From CADEFF01 sp964569315 (GTDB taxonomy: Bacteria; Pseudomonadota; Alphaproteobacteria; Dongiales; Dongiaceae), in NCBI GenBank assembly GCA_964569315.1, contig CAZMUZ010000007.1:1-63303 (forward strand): a stretch of DNA of 63,303 nt, written 5' to 3'. The notes below the pieces were generated by a model that made no database searches, was not told the origin of the DNA, and was given only the letters and a program-made list of their open reading frames with translations. Below, one piece after another: positions 53,702 through 61,926 of this stretch. A program made the translations under genes and the position numbers. Every line of letters begins with the position of its first letter. Within the stretch, counting starts at the first letter, position 1.

Positions 53702-54415
53702 ATGCGTAAGGACACGTTCCTGAACCTCCAAGCCAAGGCTAAAGAGCTGCGCAAAATGACTGCCCTTGTGGATGGCAGACCAGCACCCGCGAGCATCAAG
53801 TTTCTTGAGGATGAGCTCAAGAGAAGTGAGGGCTCAGGGAGCCGTAGCACCCTTTACGGTCTGATCCGCGACGAGTGCGCCATCGCCGGTCTCAAGGATA
53901 TGGAACTCGAAGTGCTCCGCTCGCAGGTATTGGAGTTTCCCGACGAACCTGTGCCTTTGGCGATACTTGCCATGCGGCTCGGCAGTGAGCCAACCACCCT
54001 TGCTGAAGCGCGTCGGATAATTGAAGAAGCGCTTACCCGAGCGATCAAGGATGACCGTTTTGTACGGTATGTCCTCGGCGTGCGTGCACGTATAGCACGA
54101 TCGTTGAAGGACAATGGATTGTTCGAAGACTGCTTAAGAAAGCTGATCGCTGATTCTGGAACATCAAGAATTGAGGATTGCGGTTTTGAAACGGACTTCT
54201 TGCGCGGGTTGGACCATGAAATGTCCGTCGATCAAAGTTTGGTGGATCGATATCGACATCTTGGTCACGGGTTGGTCACGGGATTGGAGAGTAGATCGGC
54301 ATCAACTCCATTGTCGCATCCGATGATCCCGACCGTGCTTCTGCGATGGAACGCTATGCGGCTTGCATATGGGAAAGTCATTGCCGCCGCTGAATATCGG
54401 GAATGGCCGAGATGA
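53702..54415 (+). CDS. Hypothetical protein of a low-GC two-gene cassette
   Basis: This 237-residue, largely helical protein has no recognised domain. Segments such as LEVLRSQVLEFPDEPVPLAI and EARRIIEEALTRAIKDDRFV, then IARSLKDNGLFEDCLRKLI, look like TPR-type helix pairs. GGGAGGCAAG precedes the ATG at 53702. Its base composition is clearly lower in GC, and its codons (such as AAA, TTT, GAT, CTT) are unlike its neighbours, suggesting horizontal acquisition. The next gene overlaps its stop as ATGA, so the two are coupled. Confidence 0.6.
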   Translation: MRKDTFLNLQAKAKELRKMTALVDGRPAPASIKFLEDELKRSEGSGSRSTLYGLIRDECAIAGLKDMELEVLRSQVLEFPDEPVPLAILAMRLGSEPTTLAEARRIIEEALTRAIKDDRFVRYVLGVRARIARSLKDNGLFEDCLRKLIADSGTSRIEDCGFETDFLRGLDHEMSVDQSLVDRYRHLGHGLVTGLESRSASTPLSHPMIPTVLLRWNAMRLAYGKVIAAAEYREWPR

Positions 54416-54633
54416 CGACGAGCGCCTACAAACACCTGATTGAAGTATGCGAAGAGGACGGTGTGCTCACCATCTATCGTGTGACGGCGTCAGATCACCA
54501 GCTATTTACATCGGTAGAATTGCCAAAAAGAGGCTGGAACGAGGACCCTGAAGGCATCAGGGAGTTTTGCCGAATGCTGGGTGAGAACATACTTGCGGAC
54601 TCCCCGCAAGCAAGAAAGCTGCTCAAGATCTAA
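54412..54633 (+). CDS. Small hypothetical protein coupled to the upstream gene
   Basis: This 73-residue acidic protein starts at ATG 54412, overlapping the upstream stop by 4 bases with GGGA at a normal spacing; an ATG at 54403 is an alternative. Sequence features are IEVCEEDGVLTIYRVTASDH (beta hairpin) and a helix with EGIREFCRMLGENIL. No family is recognised. It shares the lower GC of the upstream gene. The pair could be a small accessory or defence-type module, but nothing in the sequence proves that. Confidence 0.6.
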   Translation: MTTSAYKHLIEVCEEDGVLTIYRVTASDHQLFTSVELPKRGWNEDPEGIREFCRMLGENILADSPQARKLLKI

Positions 54634-54853
54634 ATACCTGGCGAAAATCGTTGGTCGAACGTTCTCCGCCCTATAAGCGCGAATGGTCTATGCGCGCCGG
54701 ACCGCTACGTCCAGCTACGCCACCAACACGCCCTGCGTGATTCTACCACGGCGGCGGCAGCGATCACGGTGCGCGTGAATCAGCAGAACGAAGATGCCGG
54801 CAACAAGTGGACCCTCCTCAGCACCACCCCGCACGGCCCTTCGAGTTTGCCGC

Positions 54854-55270
54854 CTACGCCACCGCCGTCATGTGAATCTCGATGAGCCAGCGCGGGTCCG
54901 CCATCTCGGCGCGGACCGTGTAGCGCGGCGGCGGCGCCTTGTGATCGAAATACTGCACATAGACCTCGTGATAGGCGGGCCAGTCGTTCATGTCGCGCAG
55001 GAAGCTGTGCACCATCACGACGTTCTCGAAGGAGCTGCCCGCCTTCTCGAGGCCCATCTTCAGATTCTCCAGCACGCGCTTCGTCTGCGCCCGGATGTCG
55101 CCGCCGACGAAGGCGCCGGTTTCCGGGTCGGCCGAAACCACCCCGTTGGTCCAGACCATGTTGCCGGCCTTGGCCACCGCCACCACCGGCACGCCGCCGC
55201 CCGACTTCTCGGATTTCGTCGTGTCGGTCGCGATCTGCGGCCCGATATAGAAGCGCTCGACCTTGGGCAT
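54854..55270 (-). CDS. RidA/YjgF family protein
   Basis: This 138-residue protein of the Rid superfamily has GGGVPVVAVAKAGNMVWTNG, IRAQTKRVLENLKMGLEKAG, VVMVHSFLRDMNDWPAYHEV and PPRYTVRAEMADPRWLIEIH. The Arg and Glu of the RidA active site appear in the expected places (PPRYTVRAE and LIEIHMTAVA). The archetype deaminates enamine/imine intermediates such as 2-aminoacrylate. GGAGGAAAGA precedes ATG 55270. It is 108 bases downstream of the flavin reductase-like gene on the same strand, an association seen in pathways of nitrogen-heterocycle breakdown. Confidence 0.9.
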   Translation of the reverse strand: MPKVERFYIGPQIATDTTKSEKSGGGVPVVAVAKAGNMVWTNGVVSADPETGAFVGGDIRAQTKRVLENLKMGLEKAGSSFENVVMVHSFLRDMNDWPAYHEVYVQYFDHKAPPPRYTVRAEMADPRWLIEIHMTAVA

Positions 55271-55378
55271 TCTTTCCTCCCCTGCGGCCGGACCATCCCG
55301 ACCGGCGCGCAGTGTGTCACCGGCCCCCGCCGCCATCAACAGCCCGCCATCGACGGAAGGCCATCAACGGAAACACAG

Positions 55379-56059
55379 TCACGGGCGCAGCTTGCCCGTG
55401 CCGGCCGGCCGTTCGAGATGCTGCGCCTCGAACTGCTCCCAGTCCGGGAAGGGCATCCGGAACGATCCGTCGACCGTGGCATAAAGCGAGTAGCCGAGCC
55501 GCGCGATCGGCCGGGCGGCGACGATGTCCACGCGCCCGTCCCTGATGAGGCCGTCGTCGATATGGATGCCCACCACCTGCCCCAGCACCATGGTCTGGCG
55601 CTCGTCGGGGTTCCAGCTCGGCAGCTCGACGGTCTGCAGGTAGCGGCATTCGAGATGGGCCGGGCTCTCGGCGACGCGCGGCGGTTTCACCAGCCGCGAC
55701 GGCACGGGCGTCAGCCCGACCTGCTTCATCTCGTCCACCCCCATCGGGAAATGGGTGGCCGTCAGGTTCATCCGCTCCCGAAGATCGTAGGTCGCGAGGT
55801 TGCAGACGAAATCGCCCGTCGCCTCGACATTGGCGAGGCTGTCCTTGACCGGCCGGTCCGGCTTGCGGCCCTGCGGGCCGAAGGCGACGACGGGCGGCGT
55901 GTCGCCGAAGGCGTTGAAGAAGCTGAAGGGCGCCAGATTGACGGTGCCATCGATGTCGAGCGTGGTCACCCAGCCGATCGGCCGCGGCACGACGAGCGAT
56001 TTGAACGGATCGATGGGAAACGGGCGCGCCGCCGGATCGGCGCTCGGTTCATAGAACAT
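55379..56059 (-). CDS. Flavin reductase-like FMN-binding protein
   Basis: This 226-residue protein is the paralogue of 23620-24234. Both begin MFYEPS and share PRPIGWVTT, APFSFFNA, GRKPDRPVKDSLANV (here), CNLATYDLRERMN, and RPIARLGYS. It binds FMN in a split barrel and probably provides reduced flavin or acts as an oxidoreductase. It has a longer C-terminus with QFEAQHLERPAGTGKL. GGGGGG precedes ATG 56059. The RidA-like gene follows. No monooxygenase is adjacent. Confidence 0.85.
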   Translation of the reverse strand: MFYEPSADPAARPFPIDPFKSLVVPRPIGWVTTLDIDGTVNLAPFSFFNAFGDTPPVVAFGPQGRKPDRPVKDSLANVEATGDFVCNLATYDLRERMNLTATHFPMGVDEMKQVGLTPVPSRLVKPPRVAESPAHLECRYLQTVELPSWNPDERQTMVLGQVVGIHIDDGLIRDGRVDIVAARPIARLGYSLYATVDGSFRMPFPDWEQFEAQHLERPAGTGKLRP

Positions 56060-56802
56060 GCTGACACCCCCCGACCCTGCCGGCTCGCCGCGCACGCGCG
56101 CCTGGCATACCGCCCTCACCTTGCGGGCTTCGCAGCCCTGCCGCGCCGCGAGGCCATCATCTGGCGCTCGCCGCGAGGCCATCATCTGGCGCTCGCCGCG
56201 AGGCCGTCATGCCGCGAGCCCGTCATAATGTCATCCGGCCCGACGCCCCTCAACCGCAAGCGAGCCATGCGCGGCAGGACAGGATCGTATAATCGCGATC
56301 CCGCGAGTTCTTCTTGCTGCGATGGTCCCGTGCCTGCCATGCCTTCGTTGCGGTATCGCGCGCGGGAAGCTCATTCCTGGCCGTCGCTATCCTGTCGCGA
56401 TAGACGCGGCCGACAAGCGCCATGTCGGTTTCCATCCTCGGATTCCAACGCCGGGGAGGGGAAGTCACGCGTGCCCGGCCCTCCATGCGGTCCGCCGCAA
56501 CATAAGCCGCAACTGCACATATATCGCCGTTGGGCGTCTGGCACTGCAGCGGAACTGGATTACCGCGCGTCCGATGAATTGCGCATTCGTCCCGGAATAG
56601 CTCCACATTGACAATTTGACTCCAGTTCCACCGATCATTTCGGCTGGACGAGCATCCCCTTCGCTCTGGAGAGAGGCCATGCCGCAATCGCATCGATCCC
56701 GATAACGAAATCCCTTCTATGAGTTCGTGACCCAAACTAACATTATGATCGGCTCGGTTCCCGGCGAGCCGGTCACGCGGAACCCGTTGAGAGGTCACCG
56801 CC
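56060..56802. other. Long intergenic region with tandem repeats
   Basis: A 743-base stretch has no convincing gene. Its left part holds the 25-base tandem repeats (56146-56210). The rest contains only weak frames with no ribosome binding sites or recognisable sequence, and is AT-richer from about 56500 to 56740. A 20-mer CCGCAAGCGAGCCATGCGCG at 56254-56273 recurs at 57946-57965 inside the amidase duplication. Confidence 0.5.
56146..56210. repeat. 25-base tandem repeat (2.6 copies)
   Basis: The unit CCGCGAGGCCATCATCTGGC plus GCTCG occurs at 56146-56170 and 56171-56195, identical, and a partial third copy (with one change, CCGCGAGGCCGTCAT) at 56196-56210. Confidence 0.85.
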
Positions 56803-57657
56803 ATGCCGCCAAGTCCTGCCGCTTCCATCGGCGCCGTCGGAACGATCTTCCGCTACCCCGTGAAATCCATGTACGGCGAGGTTTTGGACGGAGCTGTCAT
56901 CGACGACGGCGGCGTTCTGGGTGATCGCGCCTACGCGCTCATCGACCGGGAGACCGGCAAGGTCGCGAGCGCCAAATTGCCGAGGAAATGGGGCGGCCTG
57001 CTCGAGCTCTCCGCCCGGTTCATGACGCCGCCTCGCCGGAACTTGCCTGCGCCCGCCGTGAGGATCGAATGGCCGGACGGCACGCATGTCGCCAGCGATG
57101 CCGGCGATCCGGACGGGAAGCTTTCCGAAACCTTGGGGCGGCGGGTGACTCTGACATCGACACGCCCGGATTCCGTCAGTGTCGAGCGACTGGATCCGCT
57201 CGATCCGGCGGGCGGCATTCGCGATATCGGTCAGATCATGCTGCGGGGCAAATTTGCGGACTACGCGCCGATCCATCTCTTGACCACGGCGACGCTTGCA
57301 CAACTCTCGGCACTCCGCCCCGACAGTCAGTTCCACGCTCGCCGATTCCGCCCCAACCTCGTAATCGAAACGGCCGCCGGTCGGCCTGGCTTCGTCGAGA
57401 ACGGATGGGTCGGCAAGATCGTTATGATCGGCGACGAGGTTTGTTTGCGAATCAGCGATCCGACCCCTCGCTGCTCGGTGCCGACCCTTGCCCAGAAGGA
57501 TATCCCCAGGGACCCGCAGGTGTTGCGGGCCATTGTCGAGCATAATCGGCTCCCCGTGCCCTTGCTCGATAACGAGATCCTGCCCTGCGCCGGTGTCTAT
57601 GGCTTCGTCGTGCGGGGAGGAACCGTGCGTCGGGGCGACGCGCTACGGATCGAGTGA
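56803..57657 (+). CDS. MOSC domain protein
   Basis: This is a 284-residue protein. The N-terminal MOSC_N barrel (about 8-110) has IFRYPVKSMYGEVLDGAVID and GVLGDRAYALIDRETGKV. The C-terminal MOSC domain has ARRFRPNLVIET, GKIVMIGDEVCLRISDPTPR and the conserved Cys in TPRCSVPTLAQ. MOSC proteins bind the molybdenum cofactor or sulfur carriers, as in mARC/YcbX-type reductases. The Cys is the expected Mo ligand. This is consistent with the high-affinity molybdate importer encoded earlier in the window. It is a lone gene; ATG 56803 has GAGAGGTCACC upstream. Confidence 0.87.
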   Translation: MPPSPAASIGAVGTIFRYPVKSMYGEVLDGAVIDDGGVLGDRAYALIDRETGKVASAKLPRKWGGLLELSARFMTPPRRNLPAPAVRIEWPDGTHVASDAGDPDGKLSETLGRRVTLTSTRPDSVSVERLDPLDPAGGIRDIGQIMLRGKFADYAPIHLLTTATLAQLSALRPDSQFHARRFRPNLVIETAAGRPGFVENGWVGKIVMIGDEVCLRISDPTPRCSVPTLAQKDIPRDPQVLRAIVEHNRLPVPLLDNEILPCAGVYGFVVRGGTVRRGDALRIE

Positions 57658-57829
57658 CCGGTTTCTCGCAGTGAGGTCCGCATGAATCGATTTTGGCCGT
57701 CGGCTGGAAGCGGATCGAGTTCCGCCGCTATAGCACTGTGTCCGGATTGATGGTCCAGCCAGATCGCGCAGATACGCGATGCCCAAGCGCCATGCGCGAC
57801 AGGCCCTCCCTCGCCCGCCGAAACCTGCG

Positions 57830-58000
57830 ATGAGCGAAGACATCGCCCTGCTCACGGCCACCGAGATGGCCCGGCGATTCCGCGACGGCAGCCTCACGCC
57901 GCTCGAAATCATGGGCGCCGTCTTCGATCGCATCGACGCGCTCGGCCGCAAGCGAGCCATGCGCGACTGGCCTTCCCTCTCCCGCCGGGATCTGCGATGA
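57830..58000 (+). pseudogene. Tandemly duplicated 5' fragment of the amidase gene
   Basis: The first 38 codons of the amidase gene (MSEDIALL... DRIDAL) are repeated almost exactly, 167 bases upstream of the real gene. After the duplicated part the frame reads through the copied leader as GRKRAMRDWPSLSRRDLR and stops at 57998-58000, overlapping the true start as ATGA. The period is not a multiple of three, so the two copies are in different frames. The fragment has the same upstream sequence as the gene and could be translated as a 56-residue leader. Confidence 0.85.
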
Positions 58001-59433
58001 GCGAAGACATCGCCCTGCTCTCCGCCACCGACATGGTCCGGCGGTTCCGCGACGGCAGCCTCACGCCGCTCGAAATCATGGGCGCCGTCTTCGATCGAAT
58101 CGACGCGCTCAATCCGCGGCTCAACGCCTATGTGGCGCTCGACCGGGAGCGGGCTTTCGCCGAGGCGCGCCGTGCGACCGAGGCGCTTGCCGGCAAGCCC
58201 GCGAGCCTGCCGCTGCTCCATGGCGTGCCGGTCTCGATCAAGGACGTGACGCCGGTCGCGGGGCTGCCGCTGACCTACGGCTCGGTCTTGCATGCCGACG
58301 AGGTCGCGCGCAGCGATGCCCTCATCGTGCAGCGGCTGAAGGCGGCGGGCGCCATCGTCGCCGGCAAGACCAACACGCCCGATTTCGCCTTCGGCGGCAC
58401 GACGAACAACGCCCTCTTCGGCCATACCCGCAATCCCTGGGATCCGCGCATGACGGCGGGCGGCTCGACCGGGGGCGGCGCCGTCGCGGTCGCGACCGGC
58501 ATGGGCCCGATCGCGCAAGGCGGCGATCTCGGCGGATCGCTGCGCACCCCCGCGGCCTTCTGCGGCATCGCCGGCTTCCGCACCACGCCGGGGCTGGTGC
58601 CGATCTGGCCCAACCTCGTGCCCTGGGACAGCTATGTCGTCGAAGGCACCATGGCGCGGAGCGTCGCCGACCTCGCCCGTTCGCTCGCCGCGATCGCCGG
58701 ACCCGACGAACGCGCGCCGCTCTCCTATGGGGTCGACGGCAACGGCTTCCTCGCCGCGCTGGAGCGGCCGGAGATCGAGGGCTGGCGCGTCGCCTGGACG
58801 CCGGATCTCGAAGGGCTCCTCCCCGTGGAGCCGGAGGTGGCGGCGACCGTCGAGCGCGCCGCCCGCTCCTTCGAGGCGCTCGGCGCCACGGTCGAACGCG
58901 CGGCGCCGGATTTCCGCGAGCTGCTGGAGGTGGTGCTGCCCTCGCGCGGGCTGCTGATGGTCGCCCTCCATGGCGACAAGCTCGCCCGGCATCGCGACAA
59001 GCTGCCGCCTGCCCTCGTCTGGAACATCGAGCAGGGCTTGGCGCTGACCGGGCAGGATGTCGCGCGGGCCGAGCTGGTGCGGGGGCGTCTCGCGCAGCGC
59101 GTGCGCGCCTTCTTCGAACGCTACGACATTCTCCTCCTGCCGACCGAAGCGGTGGCGCCGTTTCCGGTCGAGCAGGACTTTCCGAAAGAGATCAACGGCA
59201 TCCCCCTCGACAACCCGATCCACTGGTTCGCGCTCGCCTATGCGATCACGGTGGCAGGGCTTCCGGCGATGTCGGTACCGGCCGGCTTCACCGCAGCCGG
59301 CTTGCCGGTCGGCATGCAGATCGTCGGGCGAGCGCGGCGCGAGGATCAGGTCATCCGCGCGGCGGCCGCCTTCGAAACAGCGCACCCCTGGGCCCAGAAC
59401 ATCCCGCCCACGGTCGCGGCGCTCGCGCGCTAG
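57997..59433 (+). CDS. Amidase signature family enzyme
   Basis: This 478-residue amidase hydrolyses a C-N amide bond. The Ser-cisSer-Lys triad is clear: K82 (PVSIKDVTP), S157 (MTAGGSTGGGAVAVA) and nucleophile S181 (GGDLGGSLRTPA). The C-terminal part has YDILLLPTEAVAPFPV and SVPAGFTAAGLPVGMQIVG. The substrate is not fixed; it may be an arylamide or a malonamate-like compound. The ATG at 57997 overlaps the stop of the duplicated fragment. A field of intergenic repeats follows the gene. Confidence 0.92.
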   Translation: MSEDIALLSATDMVRRFRDGSLTPLEIMGAVFDRIDALNPRLNAYVALDRERAFAEARRATEALAGKPASLPLLHGVPVSIKDVTPVAGLPLTYGSVLHADEVARSDALIVQRLKAAGAIVAGKTNTPDFAFGGTTNNALFGHTRNPWDPRMTAGGSTGGGAVAVATGMGPIAQGGDLGGSLRTPAAFCGIAGFRTTPGLVPIWPNLVPWDSYVVEGTMARSVADLARSLAAIAGPDERAPLSYGVDGNGFLAALERPEIEGWRVAWTPDLEGLLPVEPEVAATVERAARSFEALGATVERAAPDFRELLEVVLPSRGLLMVALHGDKLARHRDKLPPALVWNIEQGLALTGQDVARAELVRGRLAQRVRAFFERYDILLLPTEAVAPFPVEQDFPKEINGIPLDNPIHWFALAYAITVAGLPAMSVPAGFTAAGLPVGMQIVGRARREDQVIRAAAAFETAHPWAQNIPPTVAALAR

Positions 59434-59479
59434 GGCGCGCCAGGATCTGCCCTCGACAATCCGCAGCCCATCGAAACCC

Positions 59480-59950
59480 TCATGGTGAGCCTGTCGAACC
59501 ATGAGCCTGCCGAACCATGAGGCTGGCAACGCCTGCGGTCTCACCCTTCGACAGGCTCAGGATGAGGACCGGCTCGCCCTTTTGAAATCCTCATGGTGAG
59601 CCTGTCGAACCATGAGCCTGCCGAACCATGAGGCTGGCGACGCCTGCGGTCCCACCCTTCGACAGGCTCAGGATGAGGACCGGCTCGCCCTTTTGAAATC
59701 CTCATGGTGAGCCTGTCGAACCATGAGCCTGTCGAACCATGAGGCTGCAGGAGCCGGGGCAGCCGGCGAGTGGCTCATCCTTCGACGAGCTCAGGATGAG
59801 GGTTTTGCTTCGGATGAGGGCTTTGGTCCGGATGAGGGCTTTGGTTCGGATGAGGGCTTCTGGCTTCTTCCTCATGGTGAGCCTGTCGAACCATGAGCGA
59901 GCCGACGCTTGCGGCCGCCCCATCCTTCGACAGGCTCAGGATGGGGTACC
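59480..59950. repeat. Repeat field: 111-base tandem units and CCTGTCGAA palindromes
   Basis: A 111-base unit starting TCATGGTGAGCCTGTCGAAC begins at 59480, 59591 and (partial) 59702. Each unit holds several CATGGTGAGCCTGTCGAACC / CCTTCGACAGGCTCAGGATG half-palindromes. More copies follow near 59778 and to about 59945. It is the same element family as at 20672-20802. No gene is seen in 59434-60021. Confidence 0.85.
59794..59865. repeat. Four-copy 18-base tandem repeat
   Basis: GGATGAGGG starts at 59794, 59812, 59830 and 59848, a strict 18-base period (unit of the type GGATGAGGGCTTTGGTTC). It is nested between copies of the larger palindromic repeats. Confidence 0.85.
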
Positions 59951-60021
59951 GGCTCGTCCTTTCCGGATCGCATGGCGATTGCGATTCAGATCAACGAGCT
60001 GGATGCAATTAGGTCCGGATT

Positions 60022-60276
60022 CTAGCCACGCGCCTCGGCCCGGCGTTTCTTCTCGTCGGATTTCCTCGACGCCCGCGTTTCCTCGGACTCCGTCTCGGGA
60101 AGCTCGTCGATCACGCCCGCATGGGAGCCGATCCAGGACGGCGGATCGCTTGCGGGAAAGGAATCGGCCGAGGCCCGCTCGACCGGATCGCGAATCTCCA
60201 CATCGCGCGCAACCCGCGCCGCGGTGGGAAGGCGTGCCGCGGTGGGAAGTCCGACGGCCTTGCGCTTTTCCGTCAT
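60022..60276 (-). CDS. Small hydrophilic protein with SFPASDPPSW motif
   Basis: This 84-residue hydrophilic protein carries ASADSFPASDPPSWIG (about residues 35-50). This motif defines a family of small proteins of unknown function common in alphaproteobacteria and other Proteobacteria. The N-terminus has a short internal duplication (LPTAARLPTAARVAR), caused by an 18-base repeat in the DNA. The C-terminus is charged and probably disordered. AGAGGGG precedes ATG 60276. The gene may be stress-related by family habit, but I see no EcfG promoter upstream. Confidence 0.75.
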   Translation of the reverse strand: MTEKRKAVGLPTAARLPTAARVARDVEIRDPVERASADSFPASDPPSWIGSHAGVIDELPETESEETRASRKSDEKKRRAEARG

Positions 60277-60563
60277 CGCATCGACCCCTCTTTCCTAATT
60301 CCCATATGTGGGAGCCGCGGAGCCCCTCTGCAATGCGGCAATGCGCCGACAGCGCGGGGGCGGCAATGTGCCGAGAGCGCGAGTGGCCAAGCGACCGCCC
60401 CACGCCGTCCTTCTCTCGAATATGCCGACGGCGCGAGTCGCCGAAGGGCTGCCCGCACCGTCGTTCTCCTGATGGCCTACATGGCCGCTATCGGTGCCGC
60501 TATGGGGTCATGCTCCTCGCGATCCGGTCATGCTCGCGCGGGGTCGCGGGGTGCGAGCTGGCC

Positions 60564-60818
60564 TCAGCTACGGCCGCGTTTCTGGCTCGCATCGGAGGCG
60601 CGATCGCGATCCTGCGAGAAATCGCCACCCATGCCGCCGGGGCGGTCCCGGTCGCGTTTCTGCTGCAGATGGGATTCGTCCTCGCGATGCTTCGGCTGGC
60701 CCGGCGCGCCGCCCTTGCCGGCACGATCGCGGTCGCGATCCGGGCTCCGCTTATGCTCGCCGCGGCGGGGGTTCTGCTGATTCTGATGCTGGTCCTGATT
60801 CGGAGTCTGGTTCGGCAT
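60564..60818 (-). CDS. Small disordered, highly charged protein
   Basis: This 84-residue protein is made of Gln, Asn, Arg, Asp, Gly and Lys (PNQTPNQDQHQNQQNPRRGE, then repeated DRDRDR stretches). It lacks hydrophobic residues and should be disordered, like small hydrophilin-type stress proteins. The strong ribosome binding site AAGGAGAG, 6 bases before ATG 60818, supports translation. Upstream, GGAAC-N16-CATT (complement of 60850-60874) is one base off the EcfG consensus. The codon pattern is biased by simple repeats, so the reality of the gene rests mainly on the ribosome binding site. Confidence 0.55.
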   Translation of the reverse strand: MPNQTPNQDQHQNQQNPRRGEHKRSPDRDRDRAGKGGAPGQPKHREDESHLQQKRDRDRPGGMGGDFSQDRDRASDASQKRGRS

Positions 60819-60903
60819 TGAACTCTCCTTGGTGTTGCCTCACCGGACCAATGAGGGCTTCCGGAGGCGGTTCCGGCAGCGAACGAGATTTAATGTTCTG
60901 CGT

Positions 60904-61037
60904 CGAAATGGCGCGCGCCGACGTTCGAAATGGCACGCAATCGCGCTCGAAATGCGGCGCGAGAGGCGAAAAATGGCCCGCAATCACGCACAAAACGGCA
61001 CGCGAAGGCGCTCGAACGGCGCAAAAACACGCGATTT
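60904..61037. repeat. Degenerate ~22-base tandem repeats
   Basis: About six imperfect copies of a unit like CGAAATGGCACGCAATCGCGCT follow one another between the small protein gene and ureD, with lengths of 19 to 24 bases. No gene is seen in 60819-61054. Confidence 0.6.
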
Positions 61038-61055
61038 CGGTGCCGTTTTTGCGCC
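61018..61055. terminator. Inverted repeat at the ureD 3' end
   Basis: GGCGCAAAAA (61018-61027) and TTTTTGCGCC (61046-61055) pair perfectly around an 18-base loop, touching the ureD stop codon. It may end the urease transcript, though the T-run is inside the stem rather than after it. Confidence 0.45.
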
Positions 61056-61918
61056 TATTTGCGCCGCGGATGCGGGCTCCTGCCGGTCGCCGCGCGACGC
61101 ACGCATGACCACACGGCGAGCACCGCCTGACGCAACGCCCAGGCGTCCTCCGCCAGAATCCGTACAGAGAAACCGTCCGCCCGCGGCAGGGCCGAGGCAC
61201 CGGCATAGACTCCCACCACGCCCGCGAGTGCCGCGCGAACCGCGCCCAGAATCTCGGCCTCCGTGCCCGGCGTACCAAGAATGAAGAGCGAGCCATGGGC
61301 GCGATAGCGTTCGCCGGCACCGGGCACTGCCGCGGACGGATCCTCGATCGCCATGCGGTCTAGCAGGAGAAGCTCGCCGCCGCGCTCGACGCGCACCTCG
61401 CTCGCATAGCCCCGATAGAGCGCATTCCCGCCGCGCGGATCGTGCGAGAGAAAGGCCTCGCCGACGATCGCCGTCGCGTCGGGCTCGAGCTGGAGCCGGA
61501 TGCGGTTCTCGAACCGCGCCGCAGGGAACAGAATGAAGGGGTCGGGCAGATATTCGAGACAGCCGCCGGAACCGACCGAAAGCTCGACCGCCTGGCGCGC
61601 GGTTCCCCCGGTCATGGAATGGACGATGGTCGAGGCCTGGGTCGTCAGATGCATCGCGGCGCGGGCGTCGACCCGCACCGATTCCGCGAGGCGATCATGC
61701 TCGAACATGCCGCCGGCGCAGGATTGCAGATAGAGCGTCATCATGCCGGCGGGATCGCCTTCGACGATCTGCGGCCGGCAGATGTGATAGGGATAGGAGG
61801 CATATTGCCGCGAGAGATAGGTGCGGCCGTCCGGCGCGCGCGTCGCCACAAGCTCGACCCGGCCGCGCCGCGCCAGCGCGTCCTCCAAAACCGGTTCCGC
61901 CGTGCGAGCATCGTCCAT
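61055..61918 (-). CDS. ureD: Urease accessory protein UreD
   Basis: This 287-residue scaffold protein of the urease maturation complex works with UreF and UreG to insert nickel into UreC. It has LYLQSCAGGMFEHDRLAESV, MHLTTQASTIVHSMTGGTAR, GCLEYLPDPFILFPAARFEN and EAFLSHDPRGGNALYRGY, all in the family order. ATG 61918 with GAGG upstream is the likely start; a longer frame passes through a duplicated leader. It follows ureG. UreE and UreF are not seen between them, so they must be elsewhere. Confidence 0.92.
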   Translation of the reverse strand: MDDARTAEPVLEDALARRGRVELVATRAPDGRTYLSRQYASYPYHICRPQIVEGDPAGMMTLYLQSCAGGMFEHDRLAESVRVDARAAMHLTTQASTIVHSMTGGTARQAVELSVGSGGCLEYLPDPFILFPAARFENRIRLQLEPDATAIVGEAFLSHDPRGGNALYRGYASEVRVERGGELLLLDRMAIEDPSAAVPGAGERYRAHGSLFILGTPGTEAEILGAVRAALAGVVGVYAGASALPRADGFSVRILAEDAWALRQAVLAVWSCVRRAATGRSPHPRRK

Positions 61919-61926
61919 GCCGTACC

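Noticed and set aside
56250..56828. A minus-strand gene in the long gap before the MOSC gene
   Set aside because: It has no ribosome binding site, no family similarity, and overlaps the start of the MOSC gene.
59480..59950. CRISPR or coding repeat protein in the repeat field
   Set aside because: There is no repeat-spacer pattern; the frames are interrupted and reflect short palindromic elements.
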